Shown here piece after piece: positions 22,666 to 31,175 of a stretch of DNA of 33,561 nt. This DNA is from a virus. How positions within the stretch are numbered: the first letter of the stretch is position 1; the number at the start of each line of letters is the position of its first letter. The position numbers were made by a program, and so were the translations under genes. The notes under the pieces were generated by a model, which worked only from the letters and a program-made list of their open reading frames with translations, was not told the origin of the DNA and ran no database searches. The stretch covers positions 1 to 33,561 of the IMG/VR virus record IMGVR_UViG_3300044568_003044. One strand, given 5' to 3'.

Positions 22666-23766
22666 TTATAGTTCTGGTAACTCGTCGTAATCAATACTGT
22701 CACTCATGACACCAATAACATAGTTAGTTGATTCATTCTCCTGGAGTGCAGTTTGTTTCTTGCTGGTGTCCACGTGTTTGGTAAACCAAGGAATAGGTGT
22801 TGAACGTGGATGTTCTTCTGCGTACTTGATCCCAATTTCTTTGAGTGCGTTGAATGCTGTGAAATCCACAAAGTCTTTGAGAATGTTTGCGTTGAGTCCG
22901 ATCACTGGACCCTTGTTGAACAAATAGTCAGCCCAGGCCTTTTCTTCACGGATCACATCTAGGTACATTTGATATACTTCGCCTTCACATTCGGCCTTGA
23001 CCGCGGCAAAACGAGCATCTTCTTTGACCACTTGATTAATCAACCAACCGGTCCATTCTTTGTGCAACACCTCATCTTGCAGGATCAATTGAATAATATT
23101 GCCATTGCCAATGAAGATACGATTCTCTACCATGGCCAGGCTGGTGGCAAATGAAACCATGAATCGGAATGCTTCTAGAGCATAACTTGCATTGAGTGCT
23201 AGCCAGATGGCTCGGATGTGTTCATGTTCAGGAAACTCTTCCAGCAACTCTTTGCGACAGTTGATCATGTGCAGTCGATCATAGTAGTTACCCACACTGG
23301 ATGCCATGTCTACAATCTCTTGTGTGTCGTGAATTGTGTTGAACACATCCTTGGGCACATTGTAGATGTTGCGAATGATGTGACTGTAACTACGTGAGTG
23401 AATGTTAGTTTCAAAGAATGTCCAGTTGTAGACCAAGGCTTCTAGTTCTGGAATTGACACCACAGGTGTGAAGATTTGACTGGGACCACGTCCTTGCAAA
23501 CTATCCAGGGCGGTTTGACGTAGCAAGTTTGACGTAAAGATATGCTTGACGGTATCGCTGGCGTCTTTGAAATCTTGTGCGTCTTTGGTCAAACTGATCT
23601 CTTCTGGCACCCAAAAGAAACCACGTGCTTCTTGTTCATACTTGACCAGTTTGTTGTACTTGACTTCTTCGAATCGTTGTACTGTTACTGGACCTGCTGG
23701 GTCCAAGAACATCTTTCTATTGAGATAATCTGTTTTTGTTTTTAAATTGTATTGTGCTCGACTCAT
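22666..23766 (-). CDS. nrdB: Class Ia ribonucleotide reductase beta subunit NrdB
   Basis: 366 residues from the ATG at 23766, which overlaps the aldolase stop (ATGA). Metal ligands are Asp88, Glu119, His123, Glu in ALEAFRF and the DEVLH pair; the radical Tyr is Tyr127 in HSRSY. The acidic C-terminal tail YDELPEL should bind NrdA. The first metal motif is unusual: Glu119 and His123 are separated by three residues (ETNIH) where E. coli and T4 have two (ETIH), while the Asp-to-Glu and His-to-Tyr spacings are normal. The gene supplies the tyrosyl radical for dNTP synthesis. It is split from nrdA by a small membrane-protein gene and an aldolase gene. Confidence 0.95.
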   Translation of the reverse strand: MSRAQYNLKTKTDYLNRKMFLDPAGPVTVQRFEEVKYNKLVKYEQEARGFFWVPEEISLTKDAQDFKDASDTVKHIFTSNLLRQTALDSLQGRGPSQIFTPVVSIPELEALVYNWTFFETNIHSRSYSHIIRNIYNVPKDVFNTIHDTQEIVDMASSVGNYYDRLHMINCRKELLEEFPEHEHIRAIWLALNASYALEAFRFMVSFATSLAMVENRIFIGNGNIIQLILQDEVLHKEWTGWLINQVVKEDARFAAVKAECEGEVYQMYLDVIREEKAWADYLFNKGPVIGLNANILKDFVDFTAFNALKEIGIKYAEEHPRSTPIPWFTKHVDTSKKQTALQENESTNYVIGVMSDSIDYDELPEL

Positions 23767-24416
23767 TTGTGTTTTCCTGATGCAAGAACTATCTTGCAAA
23801 TATGTTCTAATCTTTCAATGTGCTCATAGGCACGCCATGGCGTGACATCAATGGCCACAACCCCATGTCCTTTAATGCCCACGATATCATAGGCAATGTT
23901 TCCATCTCTATCTAATTGTAAATTCTCGTGGCACTTGTCAGCAAGTTCTTGACTGATAGGTGCCACATCGCCTACATTGGGTGCAACCCTTGTATAACGA
24001 TTGAGTTCTGGAAAACTATCGCTGATGGTGCTTAAATCAATGCCAGCATGCATGGCCGCAATACAGTAAGTGGGATGAACATGTACAACTACTCGCACAT
24101 CATCCTTGTGTTGTCCCATTTCTTTTTGCAGTCCAAAGTGTAGTGGAAGTTCTCCACTGGGCCTTAGATTTTTACTAATGTCAGTATATACCAATTCTTT
24201 GCTTACATGATATGGCCGAGGTGGCTGATCATAATAACCTTTTTCAATGCCAATCTTTTTGAATTGATCCGGTTGCATTGTCTGCTTGCGCACACCCGAC
24301 GGCGTGATATAAAAGTGATCACGGTCGTGATGACGAATAGAGATGTTGCCATCTCTACTGGTAATCCAATTGCGTTTGTACGCATCTACTAATATATCAC
24401 AACAGGTTTCTAACAT
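23763..24416 (-). CDS. Class II aldolase/adducin-family protein
   Basis: 217 residues. The family motifs are visible: DGNISIR near the N-terminus, PSGELPLH with the catalytic Glu, HVHPTYC zinc ligands and a later GHGVVA with the third His. Members cleave or epimerise phosphorylated sugars such as fuculose- or ribulose-phosphate. The substrate here is unknown. The insertion between nrdA and nrdB is a recurring arrangement in some aquatic phages by recollection; it could feed sugar phosphates into nucleotide synthesis. It overlaps nrdB by 4 bp. Confidence 0.9.
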   Translation of the reverse strand: MLETCCDILVDAYKRNWITSRDGNISIRHHDRDHFYITPSGVRKQTMQPDQFKKIGIEKGYYDQPPRPYHVSKELVYTDISKNLRPSGELPLHFGLQKEMGQHKDDVRVVVHVHPTYCIAAMHAGIDLSTISDSFPELNRYTRVAPNVGDVAPISQELADKCHENLQLDRDGNIAYDIVGIKGHGVVAIDVTPWRAYEHIERLEHICKIVLASGKHK

Positions 24417-24417
24417 A

Positions 24418-24615
24418 CTAATTGTTCCAGTGTCTTATAACGCCAGCAATAATAAAGCCACAGGTCACCACATGTATTACGACCCAAAACGTTTTGAAAA
24501 ACAAGGCTATTCGGGCTTCTCGCAAGGTCAGTATAGGCACATCTGGACGATCATGATCTGATTCACCCATCAAGTGCCCGGTGGCCCGGGCCCAGATCTT
24601 TTCTATGCTGTTCAT
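24418..24615 (-). CDS. Small membrane protein next to nrdA
   Basis: 65 residues from ATG at 24615, which overlaps the nrdA stop (ATGA). A polar N-terminal half with a His/Asp-rich part (GESDHDRPDVPILTL) precedes one hydrophobic segment near the C-terminus (WVVIHVVTCGFIIAGVI). It ends 1 bp before the aldolase start. Function unknown; the tight coupling argues that it is real. Confidence 0.72.
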   Translation of the reverse strand: MNSIEKIWARATGHLMGESDHDRPDVPILTLREARIALFFKTFWVVIHVVTCGFIIAGVIRHWNN

Positions 24616-26930
24616 AGCTTGCAAGCGATGCAATCTTCTTCAAGATCAAAGTCAATCGCTTCAAGAGGTGCAGATTCGTTGTCCACTTGTTTGCTACCTT
24701 GTTTGTTCACCAAACTGTAATAGAAGGTCTTGATTCCCCAGTGATGTGCCTGCATTAGATTTTTTGCAATCAGGGTGGTTGGTATCTTGCGATCCGCAAA
24801 GTGTGCCGGGTTATAAAAAGTATTTGTGCTGATACTTTGATCCACATAGGCCGCCAACACAGCCGCTGTTTTCAAGTAACCATCACAGTCTTTCTGCGCC
24901 CACATCATTTGATATTTGTTTTTCAACTTGTGGTACTCGGGCACCACTTGTGTTAACGATCCTGCTTTGGATTCTTTTACAGAGATCAGGCTCATGGGCA
25001 TTTCAATGCCATTGGTAGAGTTGATTACTACACTACTAGACTCTACCGGTGCAATGGCCATCAGTGTGGCGTTACGCACACCGTATGCCCGCATGTCAGC
25101 ACGTAGACTTTCCCAGTTCAGTTCAGGAGAGAAGTCGGTGAGTTCGTTGACCCCTTTAGCACGTCGTTCCCAAGGAAAGATACCACGACCGTACCAGGTG
25201 CGGTCCGAATCTTTGCAACGGCCCCGCTCCTTAGCAAGCTCAACTGTGGCTTCGGTAAGGTAGAAAGCCTGATGTTCCATCCACGACTTGACTTCGGCCA
25301 AAGCGTCCTTGTTACCATATTGGAGTCCGCGCTTGGCATGCCAGTAAGCCAGGTTAGTAATACCGATACCAAGCGGCTGGATTTCGTCATTTGATAACTG
25401 GCTTTGGATTGACAGGAAGTCTTGGTAGTCAAGAATATTACACAAGGATCTCTGCAGAATTCTACAAGCTCTCCGCATGTCCTCAGGATTTCGGAATGCA
25501 CCCCAGTTAATACTTCCCAGCGTACAGAGGGCAATTCGCCCTGCAGGATCATCCAGGCGCTTAAACGGTTTCGTAGGCAAGAGAATTTCACAGCAAAGAT
25601 TACTCTGGTAAATGGTATGGTATTCAGTATCAAACGGTCCTTGATTCTGAACGTTGTCAATGAACACTAGATAGATACGTCCGGTGTCTGTTCGCTCTTT
25701 GAGTATGCCTGACTTGAACACTTCTTCTGCGCTCATGGTCTTGGTACGCAGGTCCCGACGCTTTTCATATTCAACATAAAGTTTTTCAAAGCGTTCAGTG
25801 TTGGCATAGAACGCTTCGTACAGTTCAGGTACTTCGTTGGGGTCAAAAAAAGTTATGTTTTCTTTGTTCTTGAATCGTCTCCAGAAAAATGCGGAAAGAA
25901 CAACCCCATAGTCCATGTGCCGGACACGGGTTTCTTCTGTTCCTTGATTGTTCTTAAGAACAATAAGATCATCAAACTGATGATGCCAAATAGGATAGAA
26001 TACAGTAGCACTTGCATTGCGAATACCTCCTTGTGAACATGATCGCAAATCTCCGAACCATTTTTTCAGGAATGGTATCATACCTGTGTGCATAATCTCA
26101 CCACCTCTGATGGGACTACCCAACGGACGTAAACGTCCTATCTCCAAGCCAATGCCAGCACGTTTGCTGGCATACTTGGCCATCATTTCACCACTAGCAA
26201 AAATACTATCCAGGTCATCATCACTCCTAATGAGTACGCACGAACTGAACTGCTTAGTAGGGGTACCGAGACCAGCAAGGACGGGAGTAGCAAGGGTAAA
26301 TAATCCATCACTTGCGGCATTGTAGTATTCCTTTATGTAACGCATACGGGCTGTGTTGGGTTCTTCCGTGTGGAACACCGTGGCAGCCGCAATCATGTAA
26401 CGAACTTGTGGCGTTTCATAAATCTCTTTTGTTGAGCGATTGCGGACAAGATATTTTTCAATCAGTTGTTCCACTGCCGCATACGAATATTGCTCGTCCT
26501 TCACATGGTCGATCATGTCTTCCATACGATTCCAATCGTCTTCCGAGTACCACTCCAACAATTCAGAGGTATACAAGCCAGTGGCCACATTCCGCTTCAC
26601 AATTTCATACAAGTGTGGAGGATCGTATGAACCGTATACATCTTTACGCAACATTGACAGTCGTTGTTTGCCTGCCACGTATTGATAGTTGGTATGGCCA
26701 ACATCAGGATTTGATTCTACGTCAATCAGATCCACTATGGCTCTGAGTGTGATACCGTCAATTTCTTTTGTTGTGATACCATCATAGAAATGCAACTGAG
26801 CTTTGATCTCGATCATGCTCTGACTTACATCTGCTATGCCTGCACAAACCTTGGCTATTTGTGCTTGCCATTTTTCCAATGCCAGTGGCTCGCGAGTTCC
26901 GTCACGTTTTTGTACTATAATTTGCTTCAT
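24612..26930 (-). CDS. nrdA: Class Ia ribonucleotide reductase alpha subunit NrdA
   Basis: 772 residues from the ATG at 26930, where the ATP-cone sequence VQKRDGTREPLALEKW begins; an upstream in-frame ATG would add 32 residues of non-conserved sequence inside the previous gene. Catalytic residues are Cys231 (SSCVL), the NLCCE loop with Asn444, Cys446 and Glu448, and Cys469 in IALCTLGSINW. The C-terminus CIACKL carries the redox pair that passes electrons from glutaredoxin. The enzyme reduces ribonucleotides for phage replication. The extra Cys447 next to the catalytic Cys differs from E. coli (NLCLE). It forms an operon with the genes that follow. Confidence 0.97.
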   Translation of the reverse strand: MKQIIVQKRDGTREPLALEKWQAQIAKVCAGIADVSQSMIEIKAQLHFYDGITTKEIDGITLRAIVDLIDVESNPDVGHTNYQYVAGKQRLSMLRKDVYGSYDPPHLYEIVKRNVATGLYTSELLEWYSEDDWNRMEDMIDHVKDEQYSYAAVEQLIEKYLVRNRSTKEIYETPQVRYMIAAATVFHTEEPNTARMRYIKEYYNAASDGLFTLATPVLAGLGTPTKQFSSCVLIRSDDDLDSIFASGEMMAKYASKRAGIGLEIGRLRPLGSPIRGGEIMHTGMIPFLKKWFGDLRSCSQGGIRNASATVFYPIWHHQFDDLIVLKNNQGTEETRVRHMDYGVVLSAFFWRRFKNKENITFFDPNEVPELYEAFYANTERFEKLYVEYEKRRDLRTKTMSAEEVFKSGILKERTDTGRIYLVFIDNVQNQGPFDTEYHTIYQSNLCCEILLPTKPFKRLDDPAGRIALCTLGSINWGAFRNPEDMRRACRILQRSLCNILDYQDFLSIQSQLSNDEIQPLGIGITNLAYWHAKRGLQYGNKDALAEVKSWMEHQAFYLTEATVELAKERGRCKDSDRTWYGRGIFPWERRAKGVNELTDFSPELNWESLRADMRAYGVRNATLMAIAPVESSSVVINSTNGIEMPMSLISVKESKAGSLTQVVPEYHKLKNKYQMMWAQKDCDGYLKTAAVLAAYVDQSISTNTFYNPAHFADRKIPTTLIAKNLMQAHHWGIKTFYYSLVNKQGSKQVDNESAPLEAIDFDLEEDCIACKL

Positions 26931-26932
26931 TG

Positions 26933-27358
26933 TTACCCGATTTGTTGTTGTATTTGCTCTTGCGTGATGCTGTGTCGACTTTGTGATCCCGTTGGATTGA
27001 TATTTACGACAGTAGTTGGATCCCAATTCAGTATATATTTCTTTTTGGTAACCAGGACTAAATTGTCGCTATCAAACTCAGCCAACACAGCATCCTGCAG
27101 ATCTGGTCGATCCAGCATAGTTATAGTATACATGATTCCCAGCCCGCGAGCAAGAGGACAATAGAGATCATCGCTCAATAATTGCCAAGGATCAGGCCAA
27201 ACAGCTTGATCGTCCCAGTGTAAATGATATGCTCGCCAGGGAGTTTGAAACCACCATGAATTGATGGCACTGAGTGCGGTTTCCGTATCAGCAGTGGAGG
27301 CTTGCTCACGGAGTCGTGCCCAACTCTCAAGCCGTTCGGCAAAAGTTCTGGGCCACAT
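26933..27358 (-). CDS. Conserved phage protein between tail fibre and nrdA
   Basis: 141 residues from the ATG at 27358, which overlaps the tail-fibre stop by one base (TAATG). It starts MWPRTFAERLESWARLREQ and contains INSWWFQTPWRAYHLHWDD, QAVWPDPWQLL and KYILNWDPTTVVNINP. The Trp-rich pattern recurs next to tail and nucleotide genes of T4-like aquatic phages by recollection. Its place directly after the tail fibre suggests a fibre-assembly or virion role, but this is inference. Confidence 0.72.
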   Translation of the reverse strand: MWPRTFAERLESWARLREQASTADTETALSAINSWWFQTPWRAYHLHWDDQAVWPDPWQLLSDDLYCPLARGLGIMYTITMLDRPDLQDAVLAEFDSDNLVLVTKKKYILNWDPTTVVNINPTGSQSRHSITQEQIQQQIG

Positions 27359-29160
27359 TAGGCTAGTTTTGTAACCGAATATGAAATAGTAGCGTTGGTA
27401 CCGGTGCTGGTTGTGACATACTGCCAACTGACCACACTGGCCGCTTCAGCAACGCTGAACGTCTGCCCTGGTGCAGAGTTTTGTACACCTGAGTCACTGC
27501 CTTGCAAATTGGTACCGGCCGCGTCTGTACCAGCTACTATGATGTAGCTGCCGGTTCTGATGGCTGTGCCCCGCGTGATTGTGTAGTCAATTCTGACTGC
27601 TTTGATATAAATGGCATCGAATGTGAACAAAGTCCGAGCCACAGCCACGTTGTCAGTGAGTGTGTCAGTAATGCCTGCCACACGTTGATATGTGCCCAGG
27701 CTCAACTGGTTGGCAAAGTTAAAGGGAGTGGCACCGGCACTGTTCAGTTGGTAAAACTCAATGTTGCTGACATTTTGGCCCAGGGCAATACCATTGAGAT
27801 TGTTCAATTTAATTCTCGGCAACAAGGCCGACGCATATTGAGTAGTGCGTTCAAACATGTCACCCACGCTGACATTGTTTAGTCCGTTTATGTCAATTAC
27901 CGCTGTTGCTGGATTGGCGGTGCCTAAAAAATGATTTCCCACGTCATAGAATGAATTGTAGCCTGAACAATTGTTGCCAACATTTTCAATCACAATACCT
28001 TCCCCATAGATGTTGTCAAAAATGTTTTGCACTGCCCTAAATCCAGTTGGCCCTACTGCCGGCGCAACTGCATCTCCAAGATACACTCCCTGAAACAGTG
28101 TGTCAAATGATCCATTGCTAAATGTCACACTTTCAATTTGTTCAGCAGTTTTTACTCCGTATACCATGCCCGAAAAACTACCATGATTCCAAACTATGTC
28201 CTGACAAACAATTGCGGCCGTGGTGTCAAATCTCACACAGGAAGTGTTGTCACCAGCTGTGGTCAATGTGGCGGCAGTTTTTGGGCCAGCAATATTGACA
28301 CTTTCAAACGCACAGTCTTGCGCAGCTTGAATCAAACATCCATCATGTGTTTGATTGGTCATAAACTTCATGCCAGACATGGTAAAAAATCCCGGTGGCA
28401 AAGCACCATTGGTACCTATATTGGCACCGGTTTGTTGGAGACTGTCCGCGGTTCTAAAAATGTATTCAGGCAAGGTGGTTGCGGTCCAATAGGTAGGATT
28501 GGAAACCACAACTTGGCCAGCAGGAACAGCAGATACACTTCTATAATAAGTGGTAGTCGCCGAGTCATATACCAGTACACCACTGGCATAGGCAATGGTA
28601 CTGGTCCAGGTCGGCACATAGAAATAAAAGATGGTGCTTTCTGGTCCGTCACCTTGCAAATCACAATAAGGTGGTATCTCCAAGGTATCGCTTATGATAT
28701 AAACTCCGGCAGGGAAGTACAAAGTTCGGCGAATTTGAGGATTCACTTGTCTACAATACAACTGAAACAAAGCATTGTTTATGTTGGCAGTGACGTCTGT
28801 GCCAGACCCGTCAAGTGATCCGTTGCCGGTGGCACCAAAGTCTGTGATTATTGCATCGCTGTCAAGCCGGCTTTGCAAACTTTGACTTATTGGGGTACTG
28901 GGTGTGAGGCCAGTTTGTACAACATAACTGGCAGATTGACCTTGATAAGTGTATGCTGTGGCAAAAGCCAGCACGTCTGAAAATTCAGTAAGAACTTCTG
29001 TGTTACCAATCACAGGAGCACCATCTGCCAAGGTGCCATTTCCTATGTAGAGTTTGCGCTCATCTGTTGCCCAGCCTAGTTCTGCGCCAGCCAGTGGCTG
29101 CGGTAGATCAACAGCAAGACCCTTGCGTTGTGTAATTCGTGATATTTGTACAATTGCCAC
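27358..29160 (-). CDS. Tail fibre/spike with pectate-lyase-type beta helix
   Basis: 600 residues with a GTG start at 29160 and AAAGGA upstream. Residues 1-60 (VQISRITQRKGLAVDLPQPL, then GWATDERKLYIGNG) are the short attachment domain typical of phage fibre and hyaluronidase-like proteins. Residues about 107-180 open a right-handed beta helix (DFGATGNG, LYFPAGVYIISDTLEI). A carbohydrate-binding-like module lies at about 184-230, and further helix coils continue to a beta-rich C-terminus. The protein should recognise or degrade surface polysaccharide. CTAAATA lies about 25 nt before the start, consistent with late expression. Confidence 0.9.
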   Translation of the reverse strand: MAIVQISRITQRKGLAVDLPQPLAGAELGWATDERKLYIGNGTLADGAPVIGNTEVLTEFSDVLAFATAYTYQGQSASYVVQTGLTPSTPISQSLQSRLDSDAIITDFGATGNGSLDGSGTDVTANINNALFQLYCRQVNPQIRRTLYFPAGVYIISDTLEIPPYCDLQGDGPESTIFYFYVPTWTSTIAYASGVLVYDSATTTYYRSVSAVPAGQVVVSNPTYWTATTLPEYIFRTADSLQQTGANIGTNGALPPGFFTMSGMKFMTNQTHDGCLIQAAQDCAFESVNIAGPKTAATLTTAGDNTSCVRFDTTAAIVCQDIVWNHGSFSGMVYGVKTAEQIESVTFSNGSFDTLFQGVYLGDAVAPAVGPTGFRAVQNIFDNIYGEGIVIENVGNNCSGYNSFYDVGNHFLGTANPATAVIDINGLNNVSVGDMFERTTQYASALLPRIKLNNLNGIALGQNVSNIEFYQLNSAGATPFNFANQLSLGTYQRVAGITDTLTDNVAVARTLFTFDAIYIKAVRIDYTITRGTAIRTGSYIIVAGTDAAGTNLQGSDSGVQNSAPGQTFSVAEAASVVSWQYVTTSTGTNATISYSVTKLA

Positions 29161-29179
29161 AGTGATTGTCCTTTGGATA

Positions 29180-29896
29180 TCACATATTTAGCATGTAGTA
29201 CTGTTCAACCTTTTTCCACCATAGGGTACGGTATTTCTCAAATTCTGCGCCTTCCAGCACAAATTCCTGATAAACTGGCTTACCAATGATATTGTGTTGC
29301 TCATCCAAGTCAGGTTTGACGCACATCAAAATCACACCTTTGCGTATTTTTGTACCATGCAGTTCGTTGTGTGCTTCTGCGTAGGCACAAAGTTGTACAA
29401 AGTAGTCGTCGATCCACTCACGTTTTTTGGGTTTGTTGGTCTGTTTGTAATCCAGGATAGATTCTTCATTTAGGTGCATGCCTGCGCCGTCTGTTGTGCC
29501 TGCGTACACCCCGGGGAAGTACAATGGAACTTCAATACCCCAAAATTCATTGACGTTTTTGAGTCCTTCTCGGATCACAGTTTCTGCCATGATATGACTG
29601 GGCCAAGAGAAAGGATTAGATCCACGCGGCGGAACAGCACCTTCTTTGATGTAACGTTCCAGGTACGTGTGCATACGTGTGCCACGATTGGCCGCTTCGG
29701 TTGTGATTTGCTGTGCTTTGACTTCACCTACTGCTCGTCGCCAGTTGTGCAAGGCCGCCTTGCTGGCTTCGCTTTTGGTCCGGTCAAGGATTGTGGTTAC
29801 TGACGGTAAGTTTTGCCCGTCTGGGGTAGCGTAGTAGCGTTTGCCCTGTATTGTAACTCTGGGAATGGGTTCGTAGTTGAATTTTACTTTGTACAT
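29180..29896 (-). CDS. RecB-like PD-(D/E)XK exonuclease
   Basis: 238 residues from the ATG at 29896, the start shared with the truncated copy at 31165. Motifs: RGTRMHTYLE (His76), WGIEVPLY (Glu122), GTTDG (Asp136), ILDYKQ (Asp149, Lys151) and QLCAYAEAH (Gln168, Tyr172), the set of RecB/Cas4-like nucleases. No Fe-S cysteine cluster is present. A role in recombination or DNA processing is likely. The first 112 bp overlap the end of the glycosyltransferase-like gene in another frame, an unusually long overlap for this genome. The first 97 residues are about 91% identical to the partial copy upstream. Confidence 0.88.
   Translation of the reverse strand: MYKVKFNYEPIPRVTIQGKRYYATPDGQNLPSVTTILDRTKSEASKAALHNWRRAVGEVKAQQITTEAANRGTRMHTYLERYIKEGAVPPRGSNPFSWPSHIMAETVIREGLKNVNEFWGIEVPLYFPGVYAGTTDGAGMHLNEESILDYKQTNKPKKREWIDDYFVQLCAYAEAHNELHGTKIRKGVILMCVKPDLDEQHNIIGKPVYQEFVLEGAEFEKYRTLWWKKVEQYYMLNM
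29185..29191 (-). promoter_or_regulatory. Possible late promoter CTAAATA of the tail fibre
   Basis: CTAAATA on the minus strand about 25 nt before the GTG of the tail fibre. The same heptamer lies at nearly the same distance from the GTG of pstS. T4-like phages of cyanobacteria use CTAAATA-type late promoters. The motif is short, so chance is possible. Confidence 0.35.
29611..29896 (-). repeat. Exonuclease N-terminus repeat, copy in the full gene
   Basis: 286 bp aligned without gaps to 30880-31165, roughly 85% identical by eye. Most differences are silent: about 9 of 97 codons change the residue. Confidence 0.9.
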
Positions 29897-30827
29897 AATT
29901 GTGATATATATCGATATTTTTTCTTGCTTTTTCTTGCATTTCAGCAATAATTTCTGTTTTGTTTGGGGCAAGATACAATGTTTGCAGACTATCAATTATA
30001 GCACGAATACGTTGTGCGGGCAATACACAATCATCATAACTTTCGTCAATGCTCTTGGCAAATGTAGTAAATCCCATGTGTCTGAGATTTTTCAAACTGT
30101 GTTGTCCGCTCAACAACACAAAAGGTTTTCCTGTGCTCAAACACTTGGCAGTTTTCTCTGTAAACCATTGATTTTGATATTCATCAGTTTCACATATGAT
30201 TTCAATTTGAAATTGGTTCCAAATTTTTGGGTACTCACGCACAGCGACGTTTAAGTCGATGACTTCAAATTCGCCTAATAACAAATCATTATTAAATTTT
30301 CGATTGTTGTACCATGTTGTTTCTTGTTGGTACCATTGTTGCAATCGAGATAAAAGAGATTTGGCCATTTTGTGTGTTATAAATGCATCTCCAGGAAATG
30401 CTTTATCTACTTCATAACACATTCGCATTCTTGCCACACTCCATCTGCTACCGGCCAGTACTCCAACAAATTTTGCTGCATCAAGATCTCGGTTGATGCT
30501 TGTAGATTCAAGCAGAGTTCCAACTTGTTCAAACGCTTCCAGTGGAAATGGAATCCAACACCACTGTGGTAGACTAGGACTTACACTTACAAAACAAATT
30601 TTGTCATTGGGAATATTGAGTGCGTGTTGCATCAATTTAATCCACTCCACCAATACCGGTAATAATACGTTGTCGCCGTCTGTCGAAAAAAAACAAAGTT
30701 CTTGCGCAGAATAATGCAATATCAATTGATCTTCTAAAATTTGTAAATGATTTGTGGTATAATCTTTTCGTATAACCTTTCCTAAATTTATCTCAATGCG
30801 CTCTGTACCGATTTCCAACAAATTCAT
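29784..30827 (-). CDS. Glycosyltransferase-like protein with TEK...DESYD signature
   Basis: 347 residues. The C-terminal part has FTEKTAKCLSTGKPFVL, SLKNLRHMGFTTF and KSIDESYDD, the signature shared with the plus-strand gene at 4527-5861. The N-terminal half includes LCFFSTDGDNVLLPVLVEW and VSVSPSLPQWCW and is not recognised. The ATG at 30827 overlaps the TGA of the chimeric gene, in exactly the way the SGNH-like gene overlaps iscA. About 37 C-terminal residues are read in another frame through the exonuclease start, so the original 3' end may have been replaced by recombination. The gene is AT-rich compared with its neighbours. Confidence 0.6.
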   Translation of the reverse strand: MNLLEIGTERIEINLGKVIRKDYTTNHLQILEDQLILHYSAQELCFFSTDGDNVLLPVLVEWIKLMQHALNIPNDKICFVSVSPSLPQWCWIPFPLEAFEQVGTLLESTSINRDLDAAKFVGVLAGSRWSVARMRMCYEVDKAFPGDAFITHKMAKSLLSRLQQWYQQETTWYNNRKFNNDLLLGEFEVIDLNVAVREYPKIWNQFQIEIICETDEYQNQWFTEKTAKCLSTGKPFVLLSGQHSLKNLRHMGFTTFAKSIDESYDDCVLPAQRIRAIIDSLQTLYLAPNKTEIIAEMQEKARKNIDIYHNYVQSKIQLRTHSQSYNTGQTLLRYPRRAKLTVSNHNP

Positions 30828-30879
30828 ACTCTAAAACTTTCTCCGCAACCGCAACGGTCACGTTCATTGGGATTGGAGA
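30825..30879 (-). repeat. IscA tail repeat, copy inside the chimeric gene
   Basis: 55 bp matching 31851-31905 with three differences. It covers the IscA C-terminal codons up to the ATG of the next gene. Confidence 0.9.
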
Positions 30880-31165
30880 AGGGATTGGATCCACGCGGTG
30901 GCACAGCACCTTCTTTGATGTAACGTTCCAGATACGTGTGCATGCGTGTGCCACGATTGGCCGCTTCTGTTGTGATTTGTTGTGCTTTGGCTTCGCCCAC
31001 TGATCGACGCCAGTTGTGCAAGGCGGCCTTGCTGGCTTCGCTTTTGGTTTTGTCAAGAATTGTAGTTACTGAGGGCAAGTTTTGCCCATCTGGAGTGGCA
31101 TAGTAACGCCGGCCCTCTATTGTGACCCGGGGAATTGGTTGATAATCAAATTTTGGATTGTACAA
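30880..31165 (-). repeat. Exonuclease N-terminus repeat, truncated copy
   Basis: Partner of 29611-29896. Homology ends abruptly at the joint with the IscA tail repeat. Confidence 0.9.
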
Positions 31166-31175
31166 TTTTTAAACT

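Larger units (their letters stand above)
30824..31165 (-). pseudogene. Chimera: exonuclease N-terminus fused in frame to the IscA C-terminus
   Basis: An intact 113-codon frame. Residues 1-97 match the start of the RecB-like exonuclease, through His76 but without the catalytic Glu, Asp and Lys, so it cannot be an active nuclease. Residues 98-113 (NPNERDRCGCGESFRV) are identical to the IscA C-terminus, with the CGC ligands but not the first Cys. The joint falls in TTYTCY microhomology between NPFS of the nuclease and FDFS of IscA. The product may be non-functional but keeps a stop-start overlap with the next gene, so it could serve translational coupling. Confidence 0.85.

Noticed and set aside
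25118-25660. Alternative minus-strand frame inside nrdA
   Set aside because: NrdA motifs on both sides continue through in the main frame, so this is a shadow.
28138-28818. Long open frame on the plus strand inside the tail-fibre gene
   Set aside because: It lies opposite a clearly recognisable beta-helix protein and its translation shows no family pattern.
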